Shown piece by piece: positions 52,786-62,102 of a stretch of 64,000 bases of DNA. Position 1 is the stretch's first letter; each line of letters opens with the position of its first letter. The stretch covers positions 124,001 through 188,000 of the forward strand of contig NZ_JAYGHH010000002.1 in NCBI RefSeq assembly GCF_034931045.1, in the 5' to 3' direction. The notes beneath the pieces are model-generated. The model saw only the letters and a list, made by a program, of their open reading frames with translations. It ran no database searches and was not told the origin of the DNA. Source of the DNA: Nodularia sp034931045 (GTDB lineage Bacteria > Cyanobacteriota > Cyanobacteriia > Cyanobacteriales > Nostocaceae). A program made the position numbers and the translations under genes.

Positions 52786-53253
52786 GTTTCTGCTCTTTAA
52801 GTCAACTGAAGTATGAAGTGTGAAGTTATAAAGTATAAAATTCGGCTCCTTCATCCTTCATCCTTTTATGCTTTGATGAAGACGCTTGATAGCTTGCGTG
52901 GCATAGACATAGATTTTTGCCAATTCCCATGCCTAGTATATCGTCCAATGGTTTTCAGCCCTTGAAGCTATACAAGAACTTCTGCTTATGGTCAGGATTG
53001 GGATTTCTTTTGGTTGGCGAGAAGAGGATGTAGAGGCGGGTTTACCAATATCCCCATTCATGATGAATGATATCTGTGATAGCTTGCGTGGCGTAGCCAT
53101 ACCCGCCCCTACTCATGCCAACTACTGCCCGTCCTTAGTAATTAGCGGGCATATTGGCCTCTTCCTTCTTTCCCCAAGTAAAACCTCTGCCGACCTGGTG
53201 GCAACAGTTATCTAGTTAATAACTGGGTATGAGTGTGACTAATAATCCAATAG
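52786..53253. other. gltA-ndhA intergenic region
   Basis: About 470 bases. It carries two related pieces, GATAGCTTGCGTGGCATAG (52888-52906) and GATAGCTTGCGTGGCGTAGC (53079-53098), which belong to small dispersed repeats also seen near 50158 and 24216. A 75-codon plus-strand frame (52988-53215) crosses one of these repeats and is not considered a gene. Confidence 0.5.
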
Positions 53254-54390
53254 TTAACGTTGATCCATTGGGATATAAGAAACCTCATGCTTACCGTTGT
53301 AAATCTGGGTGGGTCGGAAGATGCGGTTTTCTGCCAGTTGTTCTTTCCAGTGCGCTAACCAACCTGCAACACGGGCGATCGCAAATATTGGTGTAAATAG
53401 GTCTGTGGGAATTCCCATTTTCCTGTACACTAAACCTGAATAAAAGTCAACATTTGGATACACCCCTTTGCCCGGAAGTTTTTCTGCTACTACCTGTTCC
53501 ATTTCTAGGGCAATGTCATAGTACTTATCATGCCCAAACTTGGCAAACAATTGCTCTGCCAGGTTTTGTAAGACCGTAGCTCGTGGATCTTTGACTTTAT
53601 AAACGCGGTGTCCAAAGCCCATGATCTTGGCTTTGCGTTGCAGCAGTTTGTCTACATAGGGACGCACATTTTCAACTGTGCCAATTTCTTCTAACATCTG
53701 AATCACTTCTTCATTGGCTCCACCGTGCAGGGGACCGCCCAGGGTTCCTACAGCACTGGCAACCACAGCGTAGGGGTCAGTTAAGGTAGAAGCTGTTACC
53801 CTAGCACTGAATGTAGAGGCATTCATTGTATGCTCGACGTGAAGAATCAAGCAGATGTCGAAAATCTTGGCCGCCAAAGGATCTGGTTCTTTCTCGTTGA
53901 GCATATAGAGAAAGTTGGCGGCGTAGTCTAAGTCATCACGAGGCTTTACAGGGTCGTTGCCTTTTCGCATTAACTGGAATGCCGCTACCATTGTGGGAAT
54001 AGTTGCTAATAAGCGCACCACGGCATCCCGAATGTAGGCGGGATTGTGTAAGTCCCGGCGGGAATAAAATAAGCCTAAAGCCGCAGCTGAGGCTTGCAGA
54101 GCATCCATCGGGTGACCGCTTTCTGGAAAGCATTTCATCATGTCCCGAATGCGGTATTTGATTCGCCTGTGGTAGCGAACCTCATACTCAAACGCTTCTA
54201 ATTCTTCTTGACTTGGCAGTTCACCCCAGATTAAGAGATAAGCAGTTTCCAGAAATGAACTTTTTTCTGCTAGTTCCTCAACCCGGATGCCACGATATTC
54301 TAGAATTCCCTTTTGCCCATCAACATGACTAATACTCGATTGGGCGGCGGGAATACCTTCTAAACCAGGCTTGTATTCGCACACCATCAT
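53254..54390 (-). CDS. gltA: Citrate synthase
   Basis: 378 residues from the ATG at 54390 (MMVCEYKPGLEGIPAAQSSI); a TTG 39 bases upstream extends the frame but not the family match. Catalytic regions are present: GGPLHGGANEEV and GFGHRVYKVKDPRA with their histidines, and an acidic residue in YPNVDFYSGLVYRKMGIP. It makes citrate from oxaloacetate and acetyl-CoA and leads to 2-oxoglutarate, the carbon skeleton and signal for nitrogen assimilation. It is upstream of ndhA on the same strand. Confidence 0.95.
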   Translation of the reverse strand: MMVCEYKPGLEGIPAAQSSISHVDGQKGILEYRGIRVEELAEKSSFLETAYLLIWGELPSQEELEAFEYEVRYHRRIKYRIRDMMKCFPESGHPMDALQASAAALGLFYSRRDLHNPAYIRDAVVRLLATIPTMVAAFQLMRKGNDPVKPRDDLDYAANFLYMLNEKEPDPLAAKIFDICLILHVEHTMNASTFSARVTASTLTDPYAVVASAVGTLGGPLHGGANEEVIQMLEEIGTVENVRPYVDKLLQRKAKIMGFGHRVYKVKDPRATVLQNLAEQLFAKFGHDKYYDIALEMEQVVAEKLPGKGVYPNVDFYSGLVYRKMGIPTDLFTPIFAIARVAGWLAHWKEQLAENRIFRPTQIYNGKHEVSYIPMDQR

Positions 54391-54526
54391 GGCAACACCA
54401 TTTGCTTGTTGAAATATCTGATTGTGCAAGGCACACGCTCCGCGAACACACTAACTTACCAGAAATTCTTGTCGCTATAACAGTAGCCGATGTCACAACA
54501 CTTTTCCAAAAAATGTTAAAAAGCTG

Positions 54527-55021
54527 TTACAGCAGGTACTTGGGTGGTGTCAACCAAAACATTTGACTACGACCCAGAGGTGAACCTATTTCTGGTAGTT
54601 TTATCCCGATCATACCTGTTTTTTTCAAGACTAAACTGTTTTTGGCTTCCCCCCAAAGCAGAATTTCTGCCCAATTGCTCAGACAAGGTTCATGTCCTAC
54701 CAAGGCTATTTGGGTTTTTTGTGTATATTTTCTGGGTTCTAACCAGTAATTGAGCCAACTAGATATATGACCATTAGGGGCAAGATGGGGCGATTCTTCC
54801 CATTGGGTACTAAGTCCAGTTGTTACGAAGATTTCGGCTGTTTGGCGGGCGCGGACTAAGGGACTGGTGAGAATTACCTCAAATTGCAAACCCAACTTTT
54901 TAATTTTATGGGCAACTTTTTCGGTTTTTTGTCGTCCTTCTTTAGTAAGCGATCGCTCTTCGTCTTTCATGTCTGGTCGCTTCTCTTCGGCGATACCATG
55001 ACGAATTAAGTATAATTCCAT
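54527..55021 (-). CDS. sixA: Phosphohistidine phosphatase SixA
   Basis: 164 residues of the histidine-phosphatase superfamily. The catalytic RHG is at residues 7-9, the second arginine is in SPLVRARQTAE, and the second histidine is in ALVGHEPCLS. SixA removes phosphate from histidine in phosphotransfer proteins; a general phosphatase role is also possible. It is 136 bases upstream of gltA in the same direction. Confidence 0.9.
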   Translation of the reverse strand: MELYLIRHGIAEEKRPDMKDEERSLTKEGRQKTEKVAHKIKKLGLQFEVILTSPLVRARQTAEIFVTTGLSTQWEESPHLAPNGHISSWLNYWLEPRKYTQKTQIALVGHEPCLSNWAEILLWGEAKNSLVLKKTGMIGIKLPEIGSPLGRSQMFWLTPPKYLL

Positions 55022-55037
55022 ATTTTTTTGAATGCTG

Positions 55038-55265
55038 TTATGAATATGGTAATAGGTTTAAATTTTCAATAAACCTGTAATCCCTTTGATTTTTACTGAT
55101 AAACGGGTAATTCCACACGATTACTGTAGCTGCTATCAGACTATCAGCAAGCCATGACTCAGCCGATAAGACCGCAATAAATTAACTGCTGTGTCTGATA
55201 CAGCCTGGTCAATCTTCATGATTTCAAAATACTTGAGGAAACTTTCTAGTGTTTGTAGTTCTGTT
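55038..55265 (-). pseudogene. VapC-type PIN toxin remnant
   Basis: Directly after the antitoxin gene the minus strand reads NKTELQTLESFLKYFEIMKI and on to LSHGLLIV, then a stop. Shifting frame at that point gives DSLIAATVIVWNYPFISKNQ, continuing to PYS and a stop at 55038. Joined, this is the C-terminal two thirds of a PIN-domain ribonuclease (family pattern SHGL.IPDALIAATA then LYTKN..DFRFI). The N-terminal third with the first catalytic aspartates is missing, and a deletion of about seven bases breaks the frame at LLI|DSL. It cannot make an active nuclease. Confidence 0.75.
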
Positions 55266-55487
55266 TTATTCTCGAATACCACGCACCCAAGCAGTGCTAC
55301 CAGTTAAATCTTGGCGATCGCTCCACATCCCAATGAAACTATGATTAATAAAATTATCGTCTGATGACTGCGAAGCAGGTTCAACTACTGCATATCTTTG
55401 TCGCAAGAAAGCAATAAAGTCTATGACTTGGCGCTGTGCTTCAGCAGGAAGGGATAAAAACTCATTCAACAATTCTGGCTGTAACAT
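55266..55487 (-). CDS. VapB/DUF2281-type antitoxin
   Basis: 73 residues from the ATG at 55487 (MLQPELLNEFLSLPAEAQRQ); a TTG five codons upstream is less likely. The N-terminal helix PAEAQRQVIDFIAFLRQRY matches DUF2281 proteins, and the C-terminal GMWSDRQDLTGSTAWVRGIR is typical of antitoxins that pair with PIN toxins. The frame is intact while the downstream toxin is destroyed. It may persist as a repressor of its own promoter or as an anti-addiction relic. Confidence 0.75.
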   Translation of the reverse strand: MLQPELLNEFLSLPAEAQRQVIDFIAFLRQRYAVVEPASQSSDDNFINHSFIGMWSDRQDLTGSTAWVRGIRE

Positions 55488-55620
55488 TTTTATACATCGC
55501 AAAAAGAAGAACTAATACACATTTTAACGTTATATCTAAAATCACATTTATAGTTCAAAGATAAAATTGTAGTTAATTACACTAGTGCTAATCCAACCTA
55601 CGGCTGTACTCAAGATATTT

Positions 55621-56318
55621 TCACCATTTACACTGCTCAAACCTCTGTTTCAAAAACTGTTGATTAGGAAGATAAATGTCATCTTTTGGGACTCGTAACT
55701 TTTTCCCCTCAATTGTCCGATACTCAGTTTTTTTGAGAATAGGGGAAATATGCACTTTCATGGTTTGTGGATTGATGGCAATCAGGTTTAAATCAAATAA
55801 GTTATGTAAGTCAGCACGTAATAATAAACCATTTGACGGATGATTATTTTCCGTTTCAATTGAATCTATTTTGATATAAACGTAAAAACATCCATCATTA
55901 TCGTATATGTATGCTGTACTTAAATTTGAATATTTGTATTTGTCTAAAAGTTTGAGTTGCTGATTTTCTGGTGCAGGAATAACATACAGCGCTTCCGGCT
56001 ATTATGCAATACAGTTTTCTCCTTGTCCCTCTCCTATCATAGCTTTCAGCTTTGGGGATGTACCTCATAGCTGCCGGAAGTGCTGTAACCAGCAGCAATA
56101 AAGCCAGTGGGTTCATTTCCCATATTTCCGGTTCGCTTAAAGTAGGCTCTATCTCCAACTTCTATAAATTTAGAATTTCCACAACTCCACGCAGTTTCAA
56201 AGTAACTTCCTAATGAAATTTCTTGATTTATTAGGCTAGGAAGTTCTCTATTTTTAAGTGTTACTTTTCCAGTGTAATAATCTGCTTCACCATTGCAAAG
56301 AAAAACTATAGTTTGCAT
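55621..56318 (-). pseudogene. HNH endonuclease with EVE-like N-terminal domain, decayed
   Basis: Two pieces on the minus strand. The 5' piece (56318-56046) encodes MQTIVFLCNGEADYYTGKVT, and then WSCGNSKFIEVGDRAYFKR and EPTGFIAAGYSTSG, a pattern like the EVE/ASCH-type domain found before HNH domains in many cyanobacterial proteins. It ends at a stop. The 3' piece (open from 55998, no start) encodes CFYVYIKIDSIETENNHPSN followed by GLLLRADLHNLFDLNLIAIN, which is the second half of an HNH_2 nuclease domain, and ends at 55621. The first half of the HNH domain is missing and the frames differ. One ancestral gene, now broken, is the simplest reading. Confidence 0.65.
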
Positions 56319-56603
56319 CTATAATAAAAACGACTAAATAATACACTATAATACTATCCATTTAAATTACAGAAACCAAGCGTATATTTGCTTAAGCTGG
56401 ATATGACAGCGTGTTTTCTCCGCAATTAAAATCTAGATACTGCTTTTTAGTTAAGAATTTATTGCCAAACTATGAATTTTTTAGCTCAAAGCTCAGTTCA
56501 CCAGTAGGGGTTGACAAATGTTAAACCCCTACTGAATAAATATTGTCTTCAGGTTCGTTTTAACGGATTTTGCCTAGAATTCTTGACACTCAGAATACAA
56601 CGT

Positions 56604-57899
56604 CTACTCAGACTGAATGGGGTTATCTTTAGGATTTACCAACTTGAGTAGCTTTTGCTTGATTTGAGAATCATAGACTTCCCATTTCATTTTTGCATAG
56701 GTGGAGTTTTCGTTACTACCAGACAAGAAACCCATCGGAATTTCAAAGCCTCCTGCGCCTGTCCGTCCACCACCAAAAAATCGCCCTGTGTTATCTTGTC
56801 CAAAGGCTTCTTTAATAAACTCATCTGGGTCAAGGGTGAGTTTAGCGGTTCTGAGGGAGCCAATGACTACTTCTAGCTCGTCTTCGTCGTGAACAATACC
56901 GTAAACTACTGCTGTATGCACGTTTTCTTCTGTCACTAGAAAATCGGCTGCTTGGGGAATAGCATCTCGGTCTTCGTAACGGAGATAACCAACGCCAGCA
57001 ATGGAAAAGTTATTCTGCACGATGCGGTTTTTTAGCGATCGCTCGATCACATCCATTACCCGCTTAGAACGATTTGCCTGTAAAATGGCATTCAGCAGTT
57101 GAGCATCATAAAATCGGCTCAGATATGCTGCGGCCATGAAATCTTCTTCTTGGGCTTGCATCAAACGATTGGTATCTGACCGCAACCCGTGCATCAAAGC
57201 AGTAGCGCATTTGACGTGTTGGCTGATACTGCTATCTAAGGCTAGTAAACCCGATTGCAGATACTGGGTGAAAATTGTTGAAGTGGCTCGCACATCAGGA
57301 CGAACGTCAACAAATTCTGACTTGTGTTCCGCCTGTAAAGTATGATGGTCAATGACGGCAATTATGGGGATTCCTGCTTGTTGTATTGCTGTCATTAATT
57401 GACTTGTGGTTCCCTGGTTATCAATTAAGATGCAACCTTGGTAAGAAGACAAATCTTTAGTTTTGAGGACTTGTGATGTCCATCGCTGGGCGGGTAATCC
57501 AGTCAGTTTCACTAAAGCAATATTTTCTTGATGACTCAGTGTACCAGCATAAATAATTTCGCATTTGATATCATATTGCTGCACAATTAACTGGTAAGTC
57601 CAAGCGCAAGACAAAGCATCAGGGTCGGGGAAATCTTGGAGAATTACCAGATGTCGCTCATGTCTGTGTGCTAACAACGTCTTTTGCAATTCTTCAGATT
57701 TTTGGAAAGCCACGGAATTTCCCCGTTGACCTAAATATTTACCATTCTTGCCTGCTCCATTGGATGATGGCAATGATGGCCGGGAGAGTGTAACTTCCAC
57801 TACTTCTTTATCTATCTCAGCATCCTCTGGGCTAGGTTCTGTGGTTAATAAAAAACTTTCTGATTGCTTTAAGGAAGAATTCAATTGCATAGGGGACAT
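56604..57899 (-). CDS. DHH-family phosphoesterase (NrnA-like)
   Basis: 431 residues. The DHH core shows DFPDPDALSCAWTYQL and the DHH motif itself in AVIDHHTLQAEH; the C-terminal DHHA1 domain carries GGGRTGAGGFEIP. This is the family of nanoRNases and phosphodiesterases that act on short oligonucleotides or cyclic dinucleotides. The first 90 residues are low-complexity and probably disordered. Which substrate it uses cannot be read from the sequence. It stands alone. Confidence 0.87.
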   Translation of the reverse strand: MSPMQLNSSLKQSESFLLTTEPSPEDAEIDKEVVEVTLSRPSLPSSNGAGKNGKYLGQRGNSVAFQKSEELQKTLLAHRHERHLVILQDFPDPDALSCAWTYQLIVQQYDIKCEIIYAGTLSHQENIALVKLTGLPAQRWTSQVLKTKDLSSYQGCILIDNQGTTSQLMTAIQQAGIPIIAVIDHHTLQAEHKSEFVDVRPDVRATSTIFTQYLQSGLLALDSSISQHVKCATALMHGLRSDTNRLMQAQEEDFMAAAYLSRFYDAQLLNAILQANRSKRVMDVIERSLKNRIVQNNFSIAGVGYLRYEDRDAIPQAADFLVTEENVHTAVVYGIVHDEDELEVVIGSLRTAKLTLDPDEFIKEAFGQDNTGRFFGGGRTGAGGFEIPMGFLSGSNENSTYAKMKWEVYDSQIKQKLLKLVNPKDNPIQSE

Positions 57900-58389
57900 C
57901 TTGATAAGTGCGAGCCTCCATTGATTTGTAAAAAATTAATACAACCAATACTGGACTGATTTTGAGACATATCCTGATCTTCGCAAAAATCTAGCATTAT
58001 TGTCATACTTATATAGGTGTAATTTCTGTCAATCATATTATTGGGCAATCTGTTAAAATCTCCGAAATTGCCTGTAAAAAATGAAGACAAAAATTTTTAG
58101 TTTCAAATATGACTTTTAACTAAAGTTTCTGGGTATTCTTAACAATCAGAAGGGTTTTTGAGCATATTCCTGTTTTCGCGGGAATATTTCCCACTGACTT
58201 TGTTATTTTACAATATTGTGGGTTAGGATAGAAGGCTTGTATTGCTATAATACTCAACTAGATACCACAAAGCATCCTAGTACAACATGGCGTAAATCAG
58301 TAGACTATTCAAAATCCATGCAAAGCCTAGAGGATAAGATTTTTGGCTTTTGACTGTGCGACGGTAGCTGTACTGTAGGGCAAATTTAT

Positions 58390-58565
58390 TTAGGGCTTGC
58401 TGAATAAATATAAAACCCAGATAAATGGAAGGTTTGAGGCTGATAAACCCGAAAGTAGGTGCAATGTTTTTGCAGGGTGTGCCATCAAAAGTGTGAGTTT
58501 TGGGTTGCATAAATTCGGAAAATTTGGGGATGACAGATAGCTGAAATTGTTCCTTGTTCCCTACG
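58390..58565 (+). repeat. Dispersed MITE-like repeat, copy C
   Basis: Begins TTAGGGCTTGCTGAATAAAT, which differs at only three of 22 positions from the element end at 41802 and 18558. The body matches copies A (18341) and B (24261) but is shorter in the middle. Confidence 0.75.
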
Positions 58566-58643
58566 TCCACGACAAAACTTTGATACCTAACGGCACGCTA
58601 CGCGAACAGCAAACCCTATTTAAGTAGAGCAGCAGGAATAATT

Positions 58644-58762
58644 CAAGGTTTGTAGTCAGGACTTTAGTCCTGATTTGAGGGCTGAAGCCCTCACTACGAA
58701 ACAATCTCAATATTTTTTACATTACTTAATGTACTTTGATTTATTCTCGCCCACTTACTTAA
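58644..58762 (+). repeat. Dispersed hairpin repeat, copy 2
   Basis: Contains AGGACTTTAGTCCT and AGGGCTGAAGCCCT, two perfect small palindromes, then TTTATTCTCGCCCAC. Aligns with 1013-1145 over its whole length. Confidence 0.7.
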
Positions 58763-58889
58763 ACCAAAGATTTACTTTCACAATCAATATCATCTCTGGC
58801 TGATGTCGGCTTATGTGAAACCGCGCGAAAATGTGACACCTATCACCGGTGATGATTTCTTTGGCTTTGATAAAGTTATGCTTTCAGCG

Positions 58890-59387
58890 TCACAAACCGA
58901 TCACATATTTTTGCCACTCGTTATGCAGTCCACTTTTTAGGTGTTTGCTCACCTCAAAATAAAGGCTACTATAAGGCTGGCGTGGAGGATGACGTAAAGG
59001 CATATGGGCTTCGTAGGGTGTGCGGTTCCCTTTTTTGACATTGCAACGGACGCAAGCCGTAACAATATTTTCCCAAGTATCACCTCCTCGGCGCGATCGC
59101 GGTATAACATGGTCTAATGTCAACTCATCCCCGGTATAACCGCAGTATTGACAAGAGTGGCTGTCACGGTGCAAGATATTTCGGCGAGTGAGAGGAATTT
59201 CTTTGTACGGTACGCGCACATAATGACGCAACCGGATTACAGTCGGTAACGGAAAATCTGAATAGAGAAATTTGCCGTTATGCTCTATGCGTTCTGCTTT
59301 GCCTTTAATGAGCAGAATCGCAGCACGCCGCCAACTAGTGATGTTTAGCGGTTCGTAAGACGCGTTTAGGACTAAAACCTTCCCCAT
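58890..59387 (-). CDS. HNH endonuclease family protein
   Basis: 165 residues. An N-terminal part LVLNASYEPLNITSWRRAAI is followed by the HNH domain: CQYCG, LTLDHVIPRSRRGGDTWEN and ACVRCNVKKGNRTP, with two CxxC zinc pairs. This small HNH protein is widespread in cyanobacteria and its role is not known. The domain is intact, unlike the remnant at 55621. Confidence 0.9.
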   Translation of the reverse strand: MGKVLVLNASYEPLNITSWRRAAILLIKGKAERIEHNGKFLYSDFPLPTVIRLRHYVRVPYKEIPLTRRNILHRDSHSCQYCGYTGDELTLDHVIPRSRRGGDTWENIVTACVRCNVKKGNRTPYEAHMPLRHPPRQPYSSLYFEVSKHLKSGLHNEWQKYVIGL

Positions 59388-59920
59388 TGGTTAGCGCTCG
59401 AGGTTATTAGTTTTACATATTTTAACACTAATCTACTCTTATGGGGAGATGAAATTAATTTATACTTTCGTCACAATTTGTTGACAGGATCAAGATTTCC
59501 CCAAAAATTAATTTTTCACCTCTGCGTTTGCTGTTTGTCGGATTGCTTATCCTTTAGCGCATCATCAGCAACAACGAAATGATTGTATTTAGCATTTTAG
59601 CAGTGGGATTACAACATAGGCACTAAAATTTTCAACATCATTGTTGTATTCACTTGTGCGGAATAAAAATATTATGTGTTGAAAAAAAACGGCAATAAAG
59701 AAGATTTGAGGGTTGACTATGGATTTAGAATTTGTTAGAATTAACTTGATAAGGAAGAACTATTTAAAATCAAACTATCAGAGATATTATTAAGCATCTT
59801 GTCTTAACTCCCGGATCAACGGTAAAGTTTCCTGTTAAATTGATATGGCTTTGAGGCCAGCAAACCAGAATAATTAAAGAATCTGGAAGCTTTGCATTGG
59901 TGTGATAGGAGTAAAGTGGA
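59388..59920. other. Divergent region before alr
   Basis: About 530 AT-rich bases between the HNH gene and alr. No repeat of the families above was recognised. A good ribosome binding site (AGGAG) lies 10 bases before the alr start. Confidence 0.5.
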
Positions 59921-61108
59921 ATGTTAAGCCGTAACCAAACCCCTAGTTTTGCGGATAATCAAGAGCGTGAAACCTATACTTGGTTCTCGCAACGGGCTTG
60001 GGTAGAAATTGATTTAGGGGCTTTAGCGCATAATGTCCAGCAATTAGTACAGTTTGTATCGCCATGTACCCAGTTAATGGCAGTGGTTAAAGCTGATGCA
60101 TACGGACATGGAGCGGTGACAGTGGCTCAAACAGCAATACAATCGGGGGCGGGTTGGCTAGGAGTGGCAACAGTTCCAGAGGGTATTCAATTACGGGAGG
60201 CTGGCATCAAAGCTCCTATTTTGATTTTAGGTGCAACCTACACACCAGAGCAAATTCAGGCGATCGCTCACTGGAAACTCCAAGCAACTCTGTGCAGTCC
60301 CAAACAAGCTTTCATTTTTTCCAATACTTTAGAAACTATCAATCATGGTTCTCCCCTACCCGTACACATTAAGTTAGACACAGGAATGTCTCGGTTGGGA
60401 ACGAACTGGGAAGACGCTGTGGAGTTTGTGCAGTTAGTCCAAAATTTATCTCATCTTGAAATTGCCAGCATTTATTCCCACTTGGCAACAGCAGATGACC
60501 TGGATACCACCTTCATGCAAGAACAGCATAGACGATTTGAGCAGGCGATCGCACAAATTAAAAACACGGGCATCAATCCACCATGCTTGCATTTAGCCAA
60601 CTCCGCCGCCATTCTCACCAATCGCGCCTTACATTACGACATTGTGCGCGCTGGTTTAGCTATTTACGGACTTTATCCAGCAACTCATTTACAAGATACA
60701 ATTAACCTCAAGCCTGTTTTACAACTGAAGACGCGAGTTACTCAAGTCAAAACCATAGCCCCTGGCACTGGGGTGAGTTACGGTCAACAATTTATTGCAC
60801 CCCAAGAAATGCGCCTGGCTGTAGTTGGTATTGGTTACGCTGATGGGGTTCCGCGTAATCTTTCCCAGAAAATGCAAGTTTTAATTCGTGGTCAGCGCGT
60901 GCCACAAGTTGGAACAATTACAATGGATCAGTTGATGCTGGATGTTAGTGCTATTCCAGATTTACAAGAAGGGGAAATAGTCACCCTATTGGGAGAACAA
61001 GACAGAGAACAGATATCAGCTAACGATTGGGCAGAACAATTAAATACAATTTCTTGGGAAATTCTCTGCGGCTTTAAGCATCGTTTGCCTCGTGTGGCAG
61101 TAATGTAG
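59921..61108 (+). CDS. alr: Alanine racemase
   Basis: 395 residues. The pyridoxal phosphate lysine is Lys57 in VVKADAYGHG, and GVSYGQQF carries the second catalytic tyrosine region. LDTGMSRLG and GTITMDQLMLDVS are also diagnostic. It makes D-alanine for peptidoglycan. The N-terminal extension of about 25 residues before WVEIDLGALAHN is common in cyanobacterial forms. The start is supported by AGGAG ten bases upstream. Confidence 0.96.
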   Translation: MLSRNQTPSFADNQERETYTWFSQRAWVEIDLGALAHNVQQLVQFVSPCTQLMAVVKADAYGHGAVTVAQTAIQSGAGWLGVATVPEGIQLREAGIKAPILILGATYTPEQIQAIAHWKLQATLCSPKQAFIFSNTLETINHGSPLPVHIKLDTGMSRLGTNWEDAVEFVQLVQNLSHLEIASIYSHLATADDLDTTFMQEQHRRFEQAIAQIKNTGINPPCLHLANSAAILTNRALHYDIVRAGLAIYGLYPATHLQDTINLKPVLQLKTRVTQVKTIAPGTGVSYGQQFIAPQEMRLAVVGIGYADGVPRNLSQKMQVLIRGQRVPQVGTITMDQLMLDVSAIPDLQEGEIVTLLGEQDREQISANDWAEQLNTISWEILCGFKHRLPRVAVM

Positions 61109-61187
61109 GTGAATTGGGTATGGGGAAATTTATTTTTCCCTTTCCTATTCCCATAGAATATTTTCTGTGTTATTATTGGGAACTGAT

Positions 61188-61269
61188 GCGGATGTGGCGA
61201 AATTGGCAGACGCGCTAGATTTAGGTTCTAGTTCCGAAAGGAGTGAAGGTTCAAGTCCTTTCATCCGCA
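61188..61269 (+). tRNA. tRNA-Leu (anticodon UAG)
   Basis: 82 bases. Acceptor stem GCGGATG pairs with CATCCGC, discriminator A. D arm GCGAAATTGGCAGACGC; anticodon stem-loop CTAGATTTAGGTTCTAG gives anticodon TAG; a long variable arm and T arm with GGTTCAAGTCC follow. The long variable arm is typical of class II leucine tRNA. CCA is not encoded. Confidence 0.96.
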
Positions 61270-62102
61270 CTTCTAAAATTATGATTGACCTCCAGGAAAC
61301 AACGGCTGGGGGTTCGGGAAACACCATAAAATAAATTATTCCATCTCGTGGGATGGCAATATTTTTATAGGTATCAAGTTTAAAAAAATATAGGTTGGGT
61401 TGAACAAAGTGTTAGCGTAGTTTGCCGTAGACATAACTCAACAAAACCAATGATTGCTGGCCTTCACTGCGTTACAGTAGCAATGAAAATTGAGCATCTG
61501 TGAAGCAATGTAAAATACAATCATATAATTGCTTAGTCAGGGTTTGAGCCTCTATTTGTCAAGGCGTGCTGGTATGGCTGCGCCGTGTAGTGTCTCTAAT
61601 GGAGGACTAAAGTCCTCACTACAAGCTTTTAATTATTTACCCGTTTCTACTTGGATGCAATCGCAGCTTTAGAAAATTTTGCCAATATTTAACCTGATTA
61701 TTTAATATCACATCCAAAAATGGGCATCATATACATAATTACACTCAAACGAAGTTAAGGTAAGTCCTATGGTTAATTTATCTAAATGTTCCTTAATTTC
61801 ACTTAATCAATCCTCTCAGATTTGCCCAGACTATCACATTTAAGTATAAATACATACAAAAATTCAGTTAATTTTTGTCAATTTAGCAGTATTATTTACT
61901 TGGTCATCACTTAAAAGTAAAATTACTTCAACTTACTAATTCACAAGATTTGATCATCAAAAAAACCCTGTTGTAATTGAGTTTAACCACAAATCCCGTC
62001 GTGAAAGTTTTGTATTTGATACTACAACAAGCTATAAATTAAAATTTGTTGGGAAATGTGGCGCAGCTACTGTATAAATTTAGCTGAAGAAATAAAAGCA
62101 AA
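61270..62102. other. Intergenic region before the pixG-like gene
   Basis: About 830 bases without a gene. It contains a reverse copy of the hairpin repeat (61601-61643, GGAGGACTAAAGTCCTCACT) and a short fragment GTTAGCGTAGTTTGCCGTAG (61413-61432). Probable promoter of the pix-like operon in the AT-rich last 300 bases; no specific box was identified. Confidence 0.45.

Larger units (their letters stand above)
57900..58889. other. Repeat-rich intergenic region
   Basis: Nearly 1 kb with no gene. It holds three repeat families in a row: 58281-58370 (matching 19826), copy C of the MITE-like repeat (58390-58565) and a hairpin-repeat copy (58644-58762). A 97-codon minus-strand frame at 58277-58570 is only a reading of these repeats. 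Confidence 0.65.

Noticed and set aside
52988..53215. 75-codon plus-strand frame between gltA and ndhA
   Set aside because: It crosses a small dispersed repeat (53079-53098), opposes its neighbours and shows no family resemblance.
56046..56158. Overlapping minus-strand frame 55898-56158 as a separate protein
   Set aside because: It overlaps the N-terminal HNH fragment in another frame and includes the region where the ancestral gene appears broken.
58277..58570. 97-codon minus-strand frame
   Set aside because: It is a translation of two dispersed repeats (58281-58370 and 58390-58565); the corresponding DNA at 18341 and 24261 does not keep the frame.
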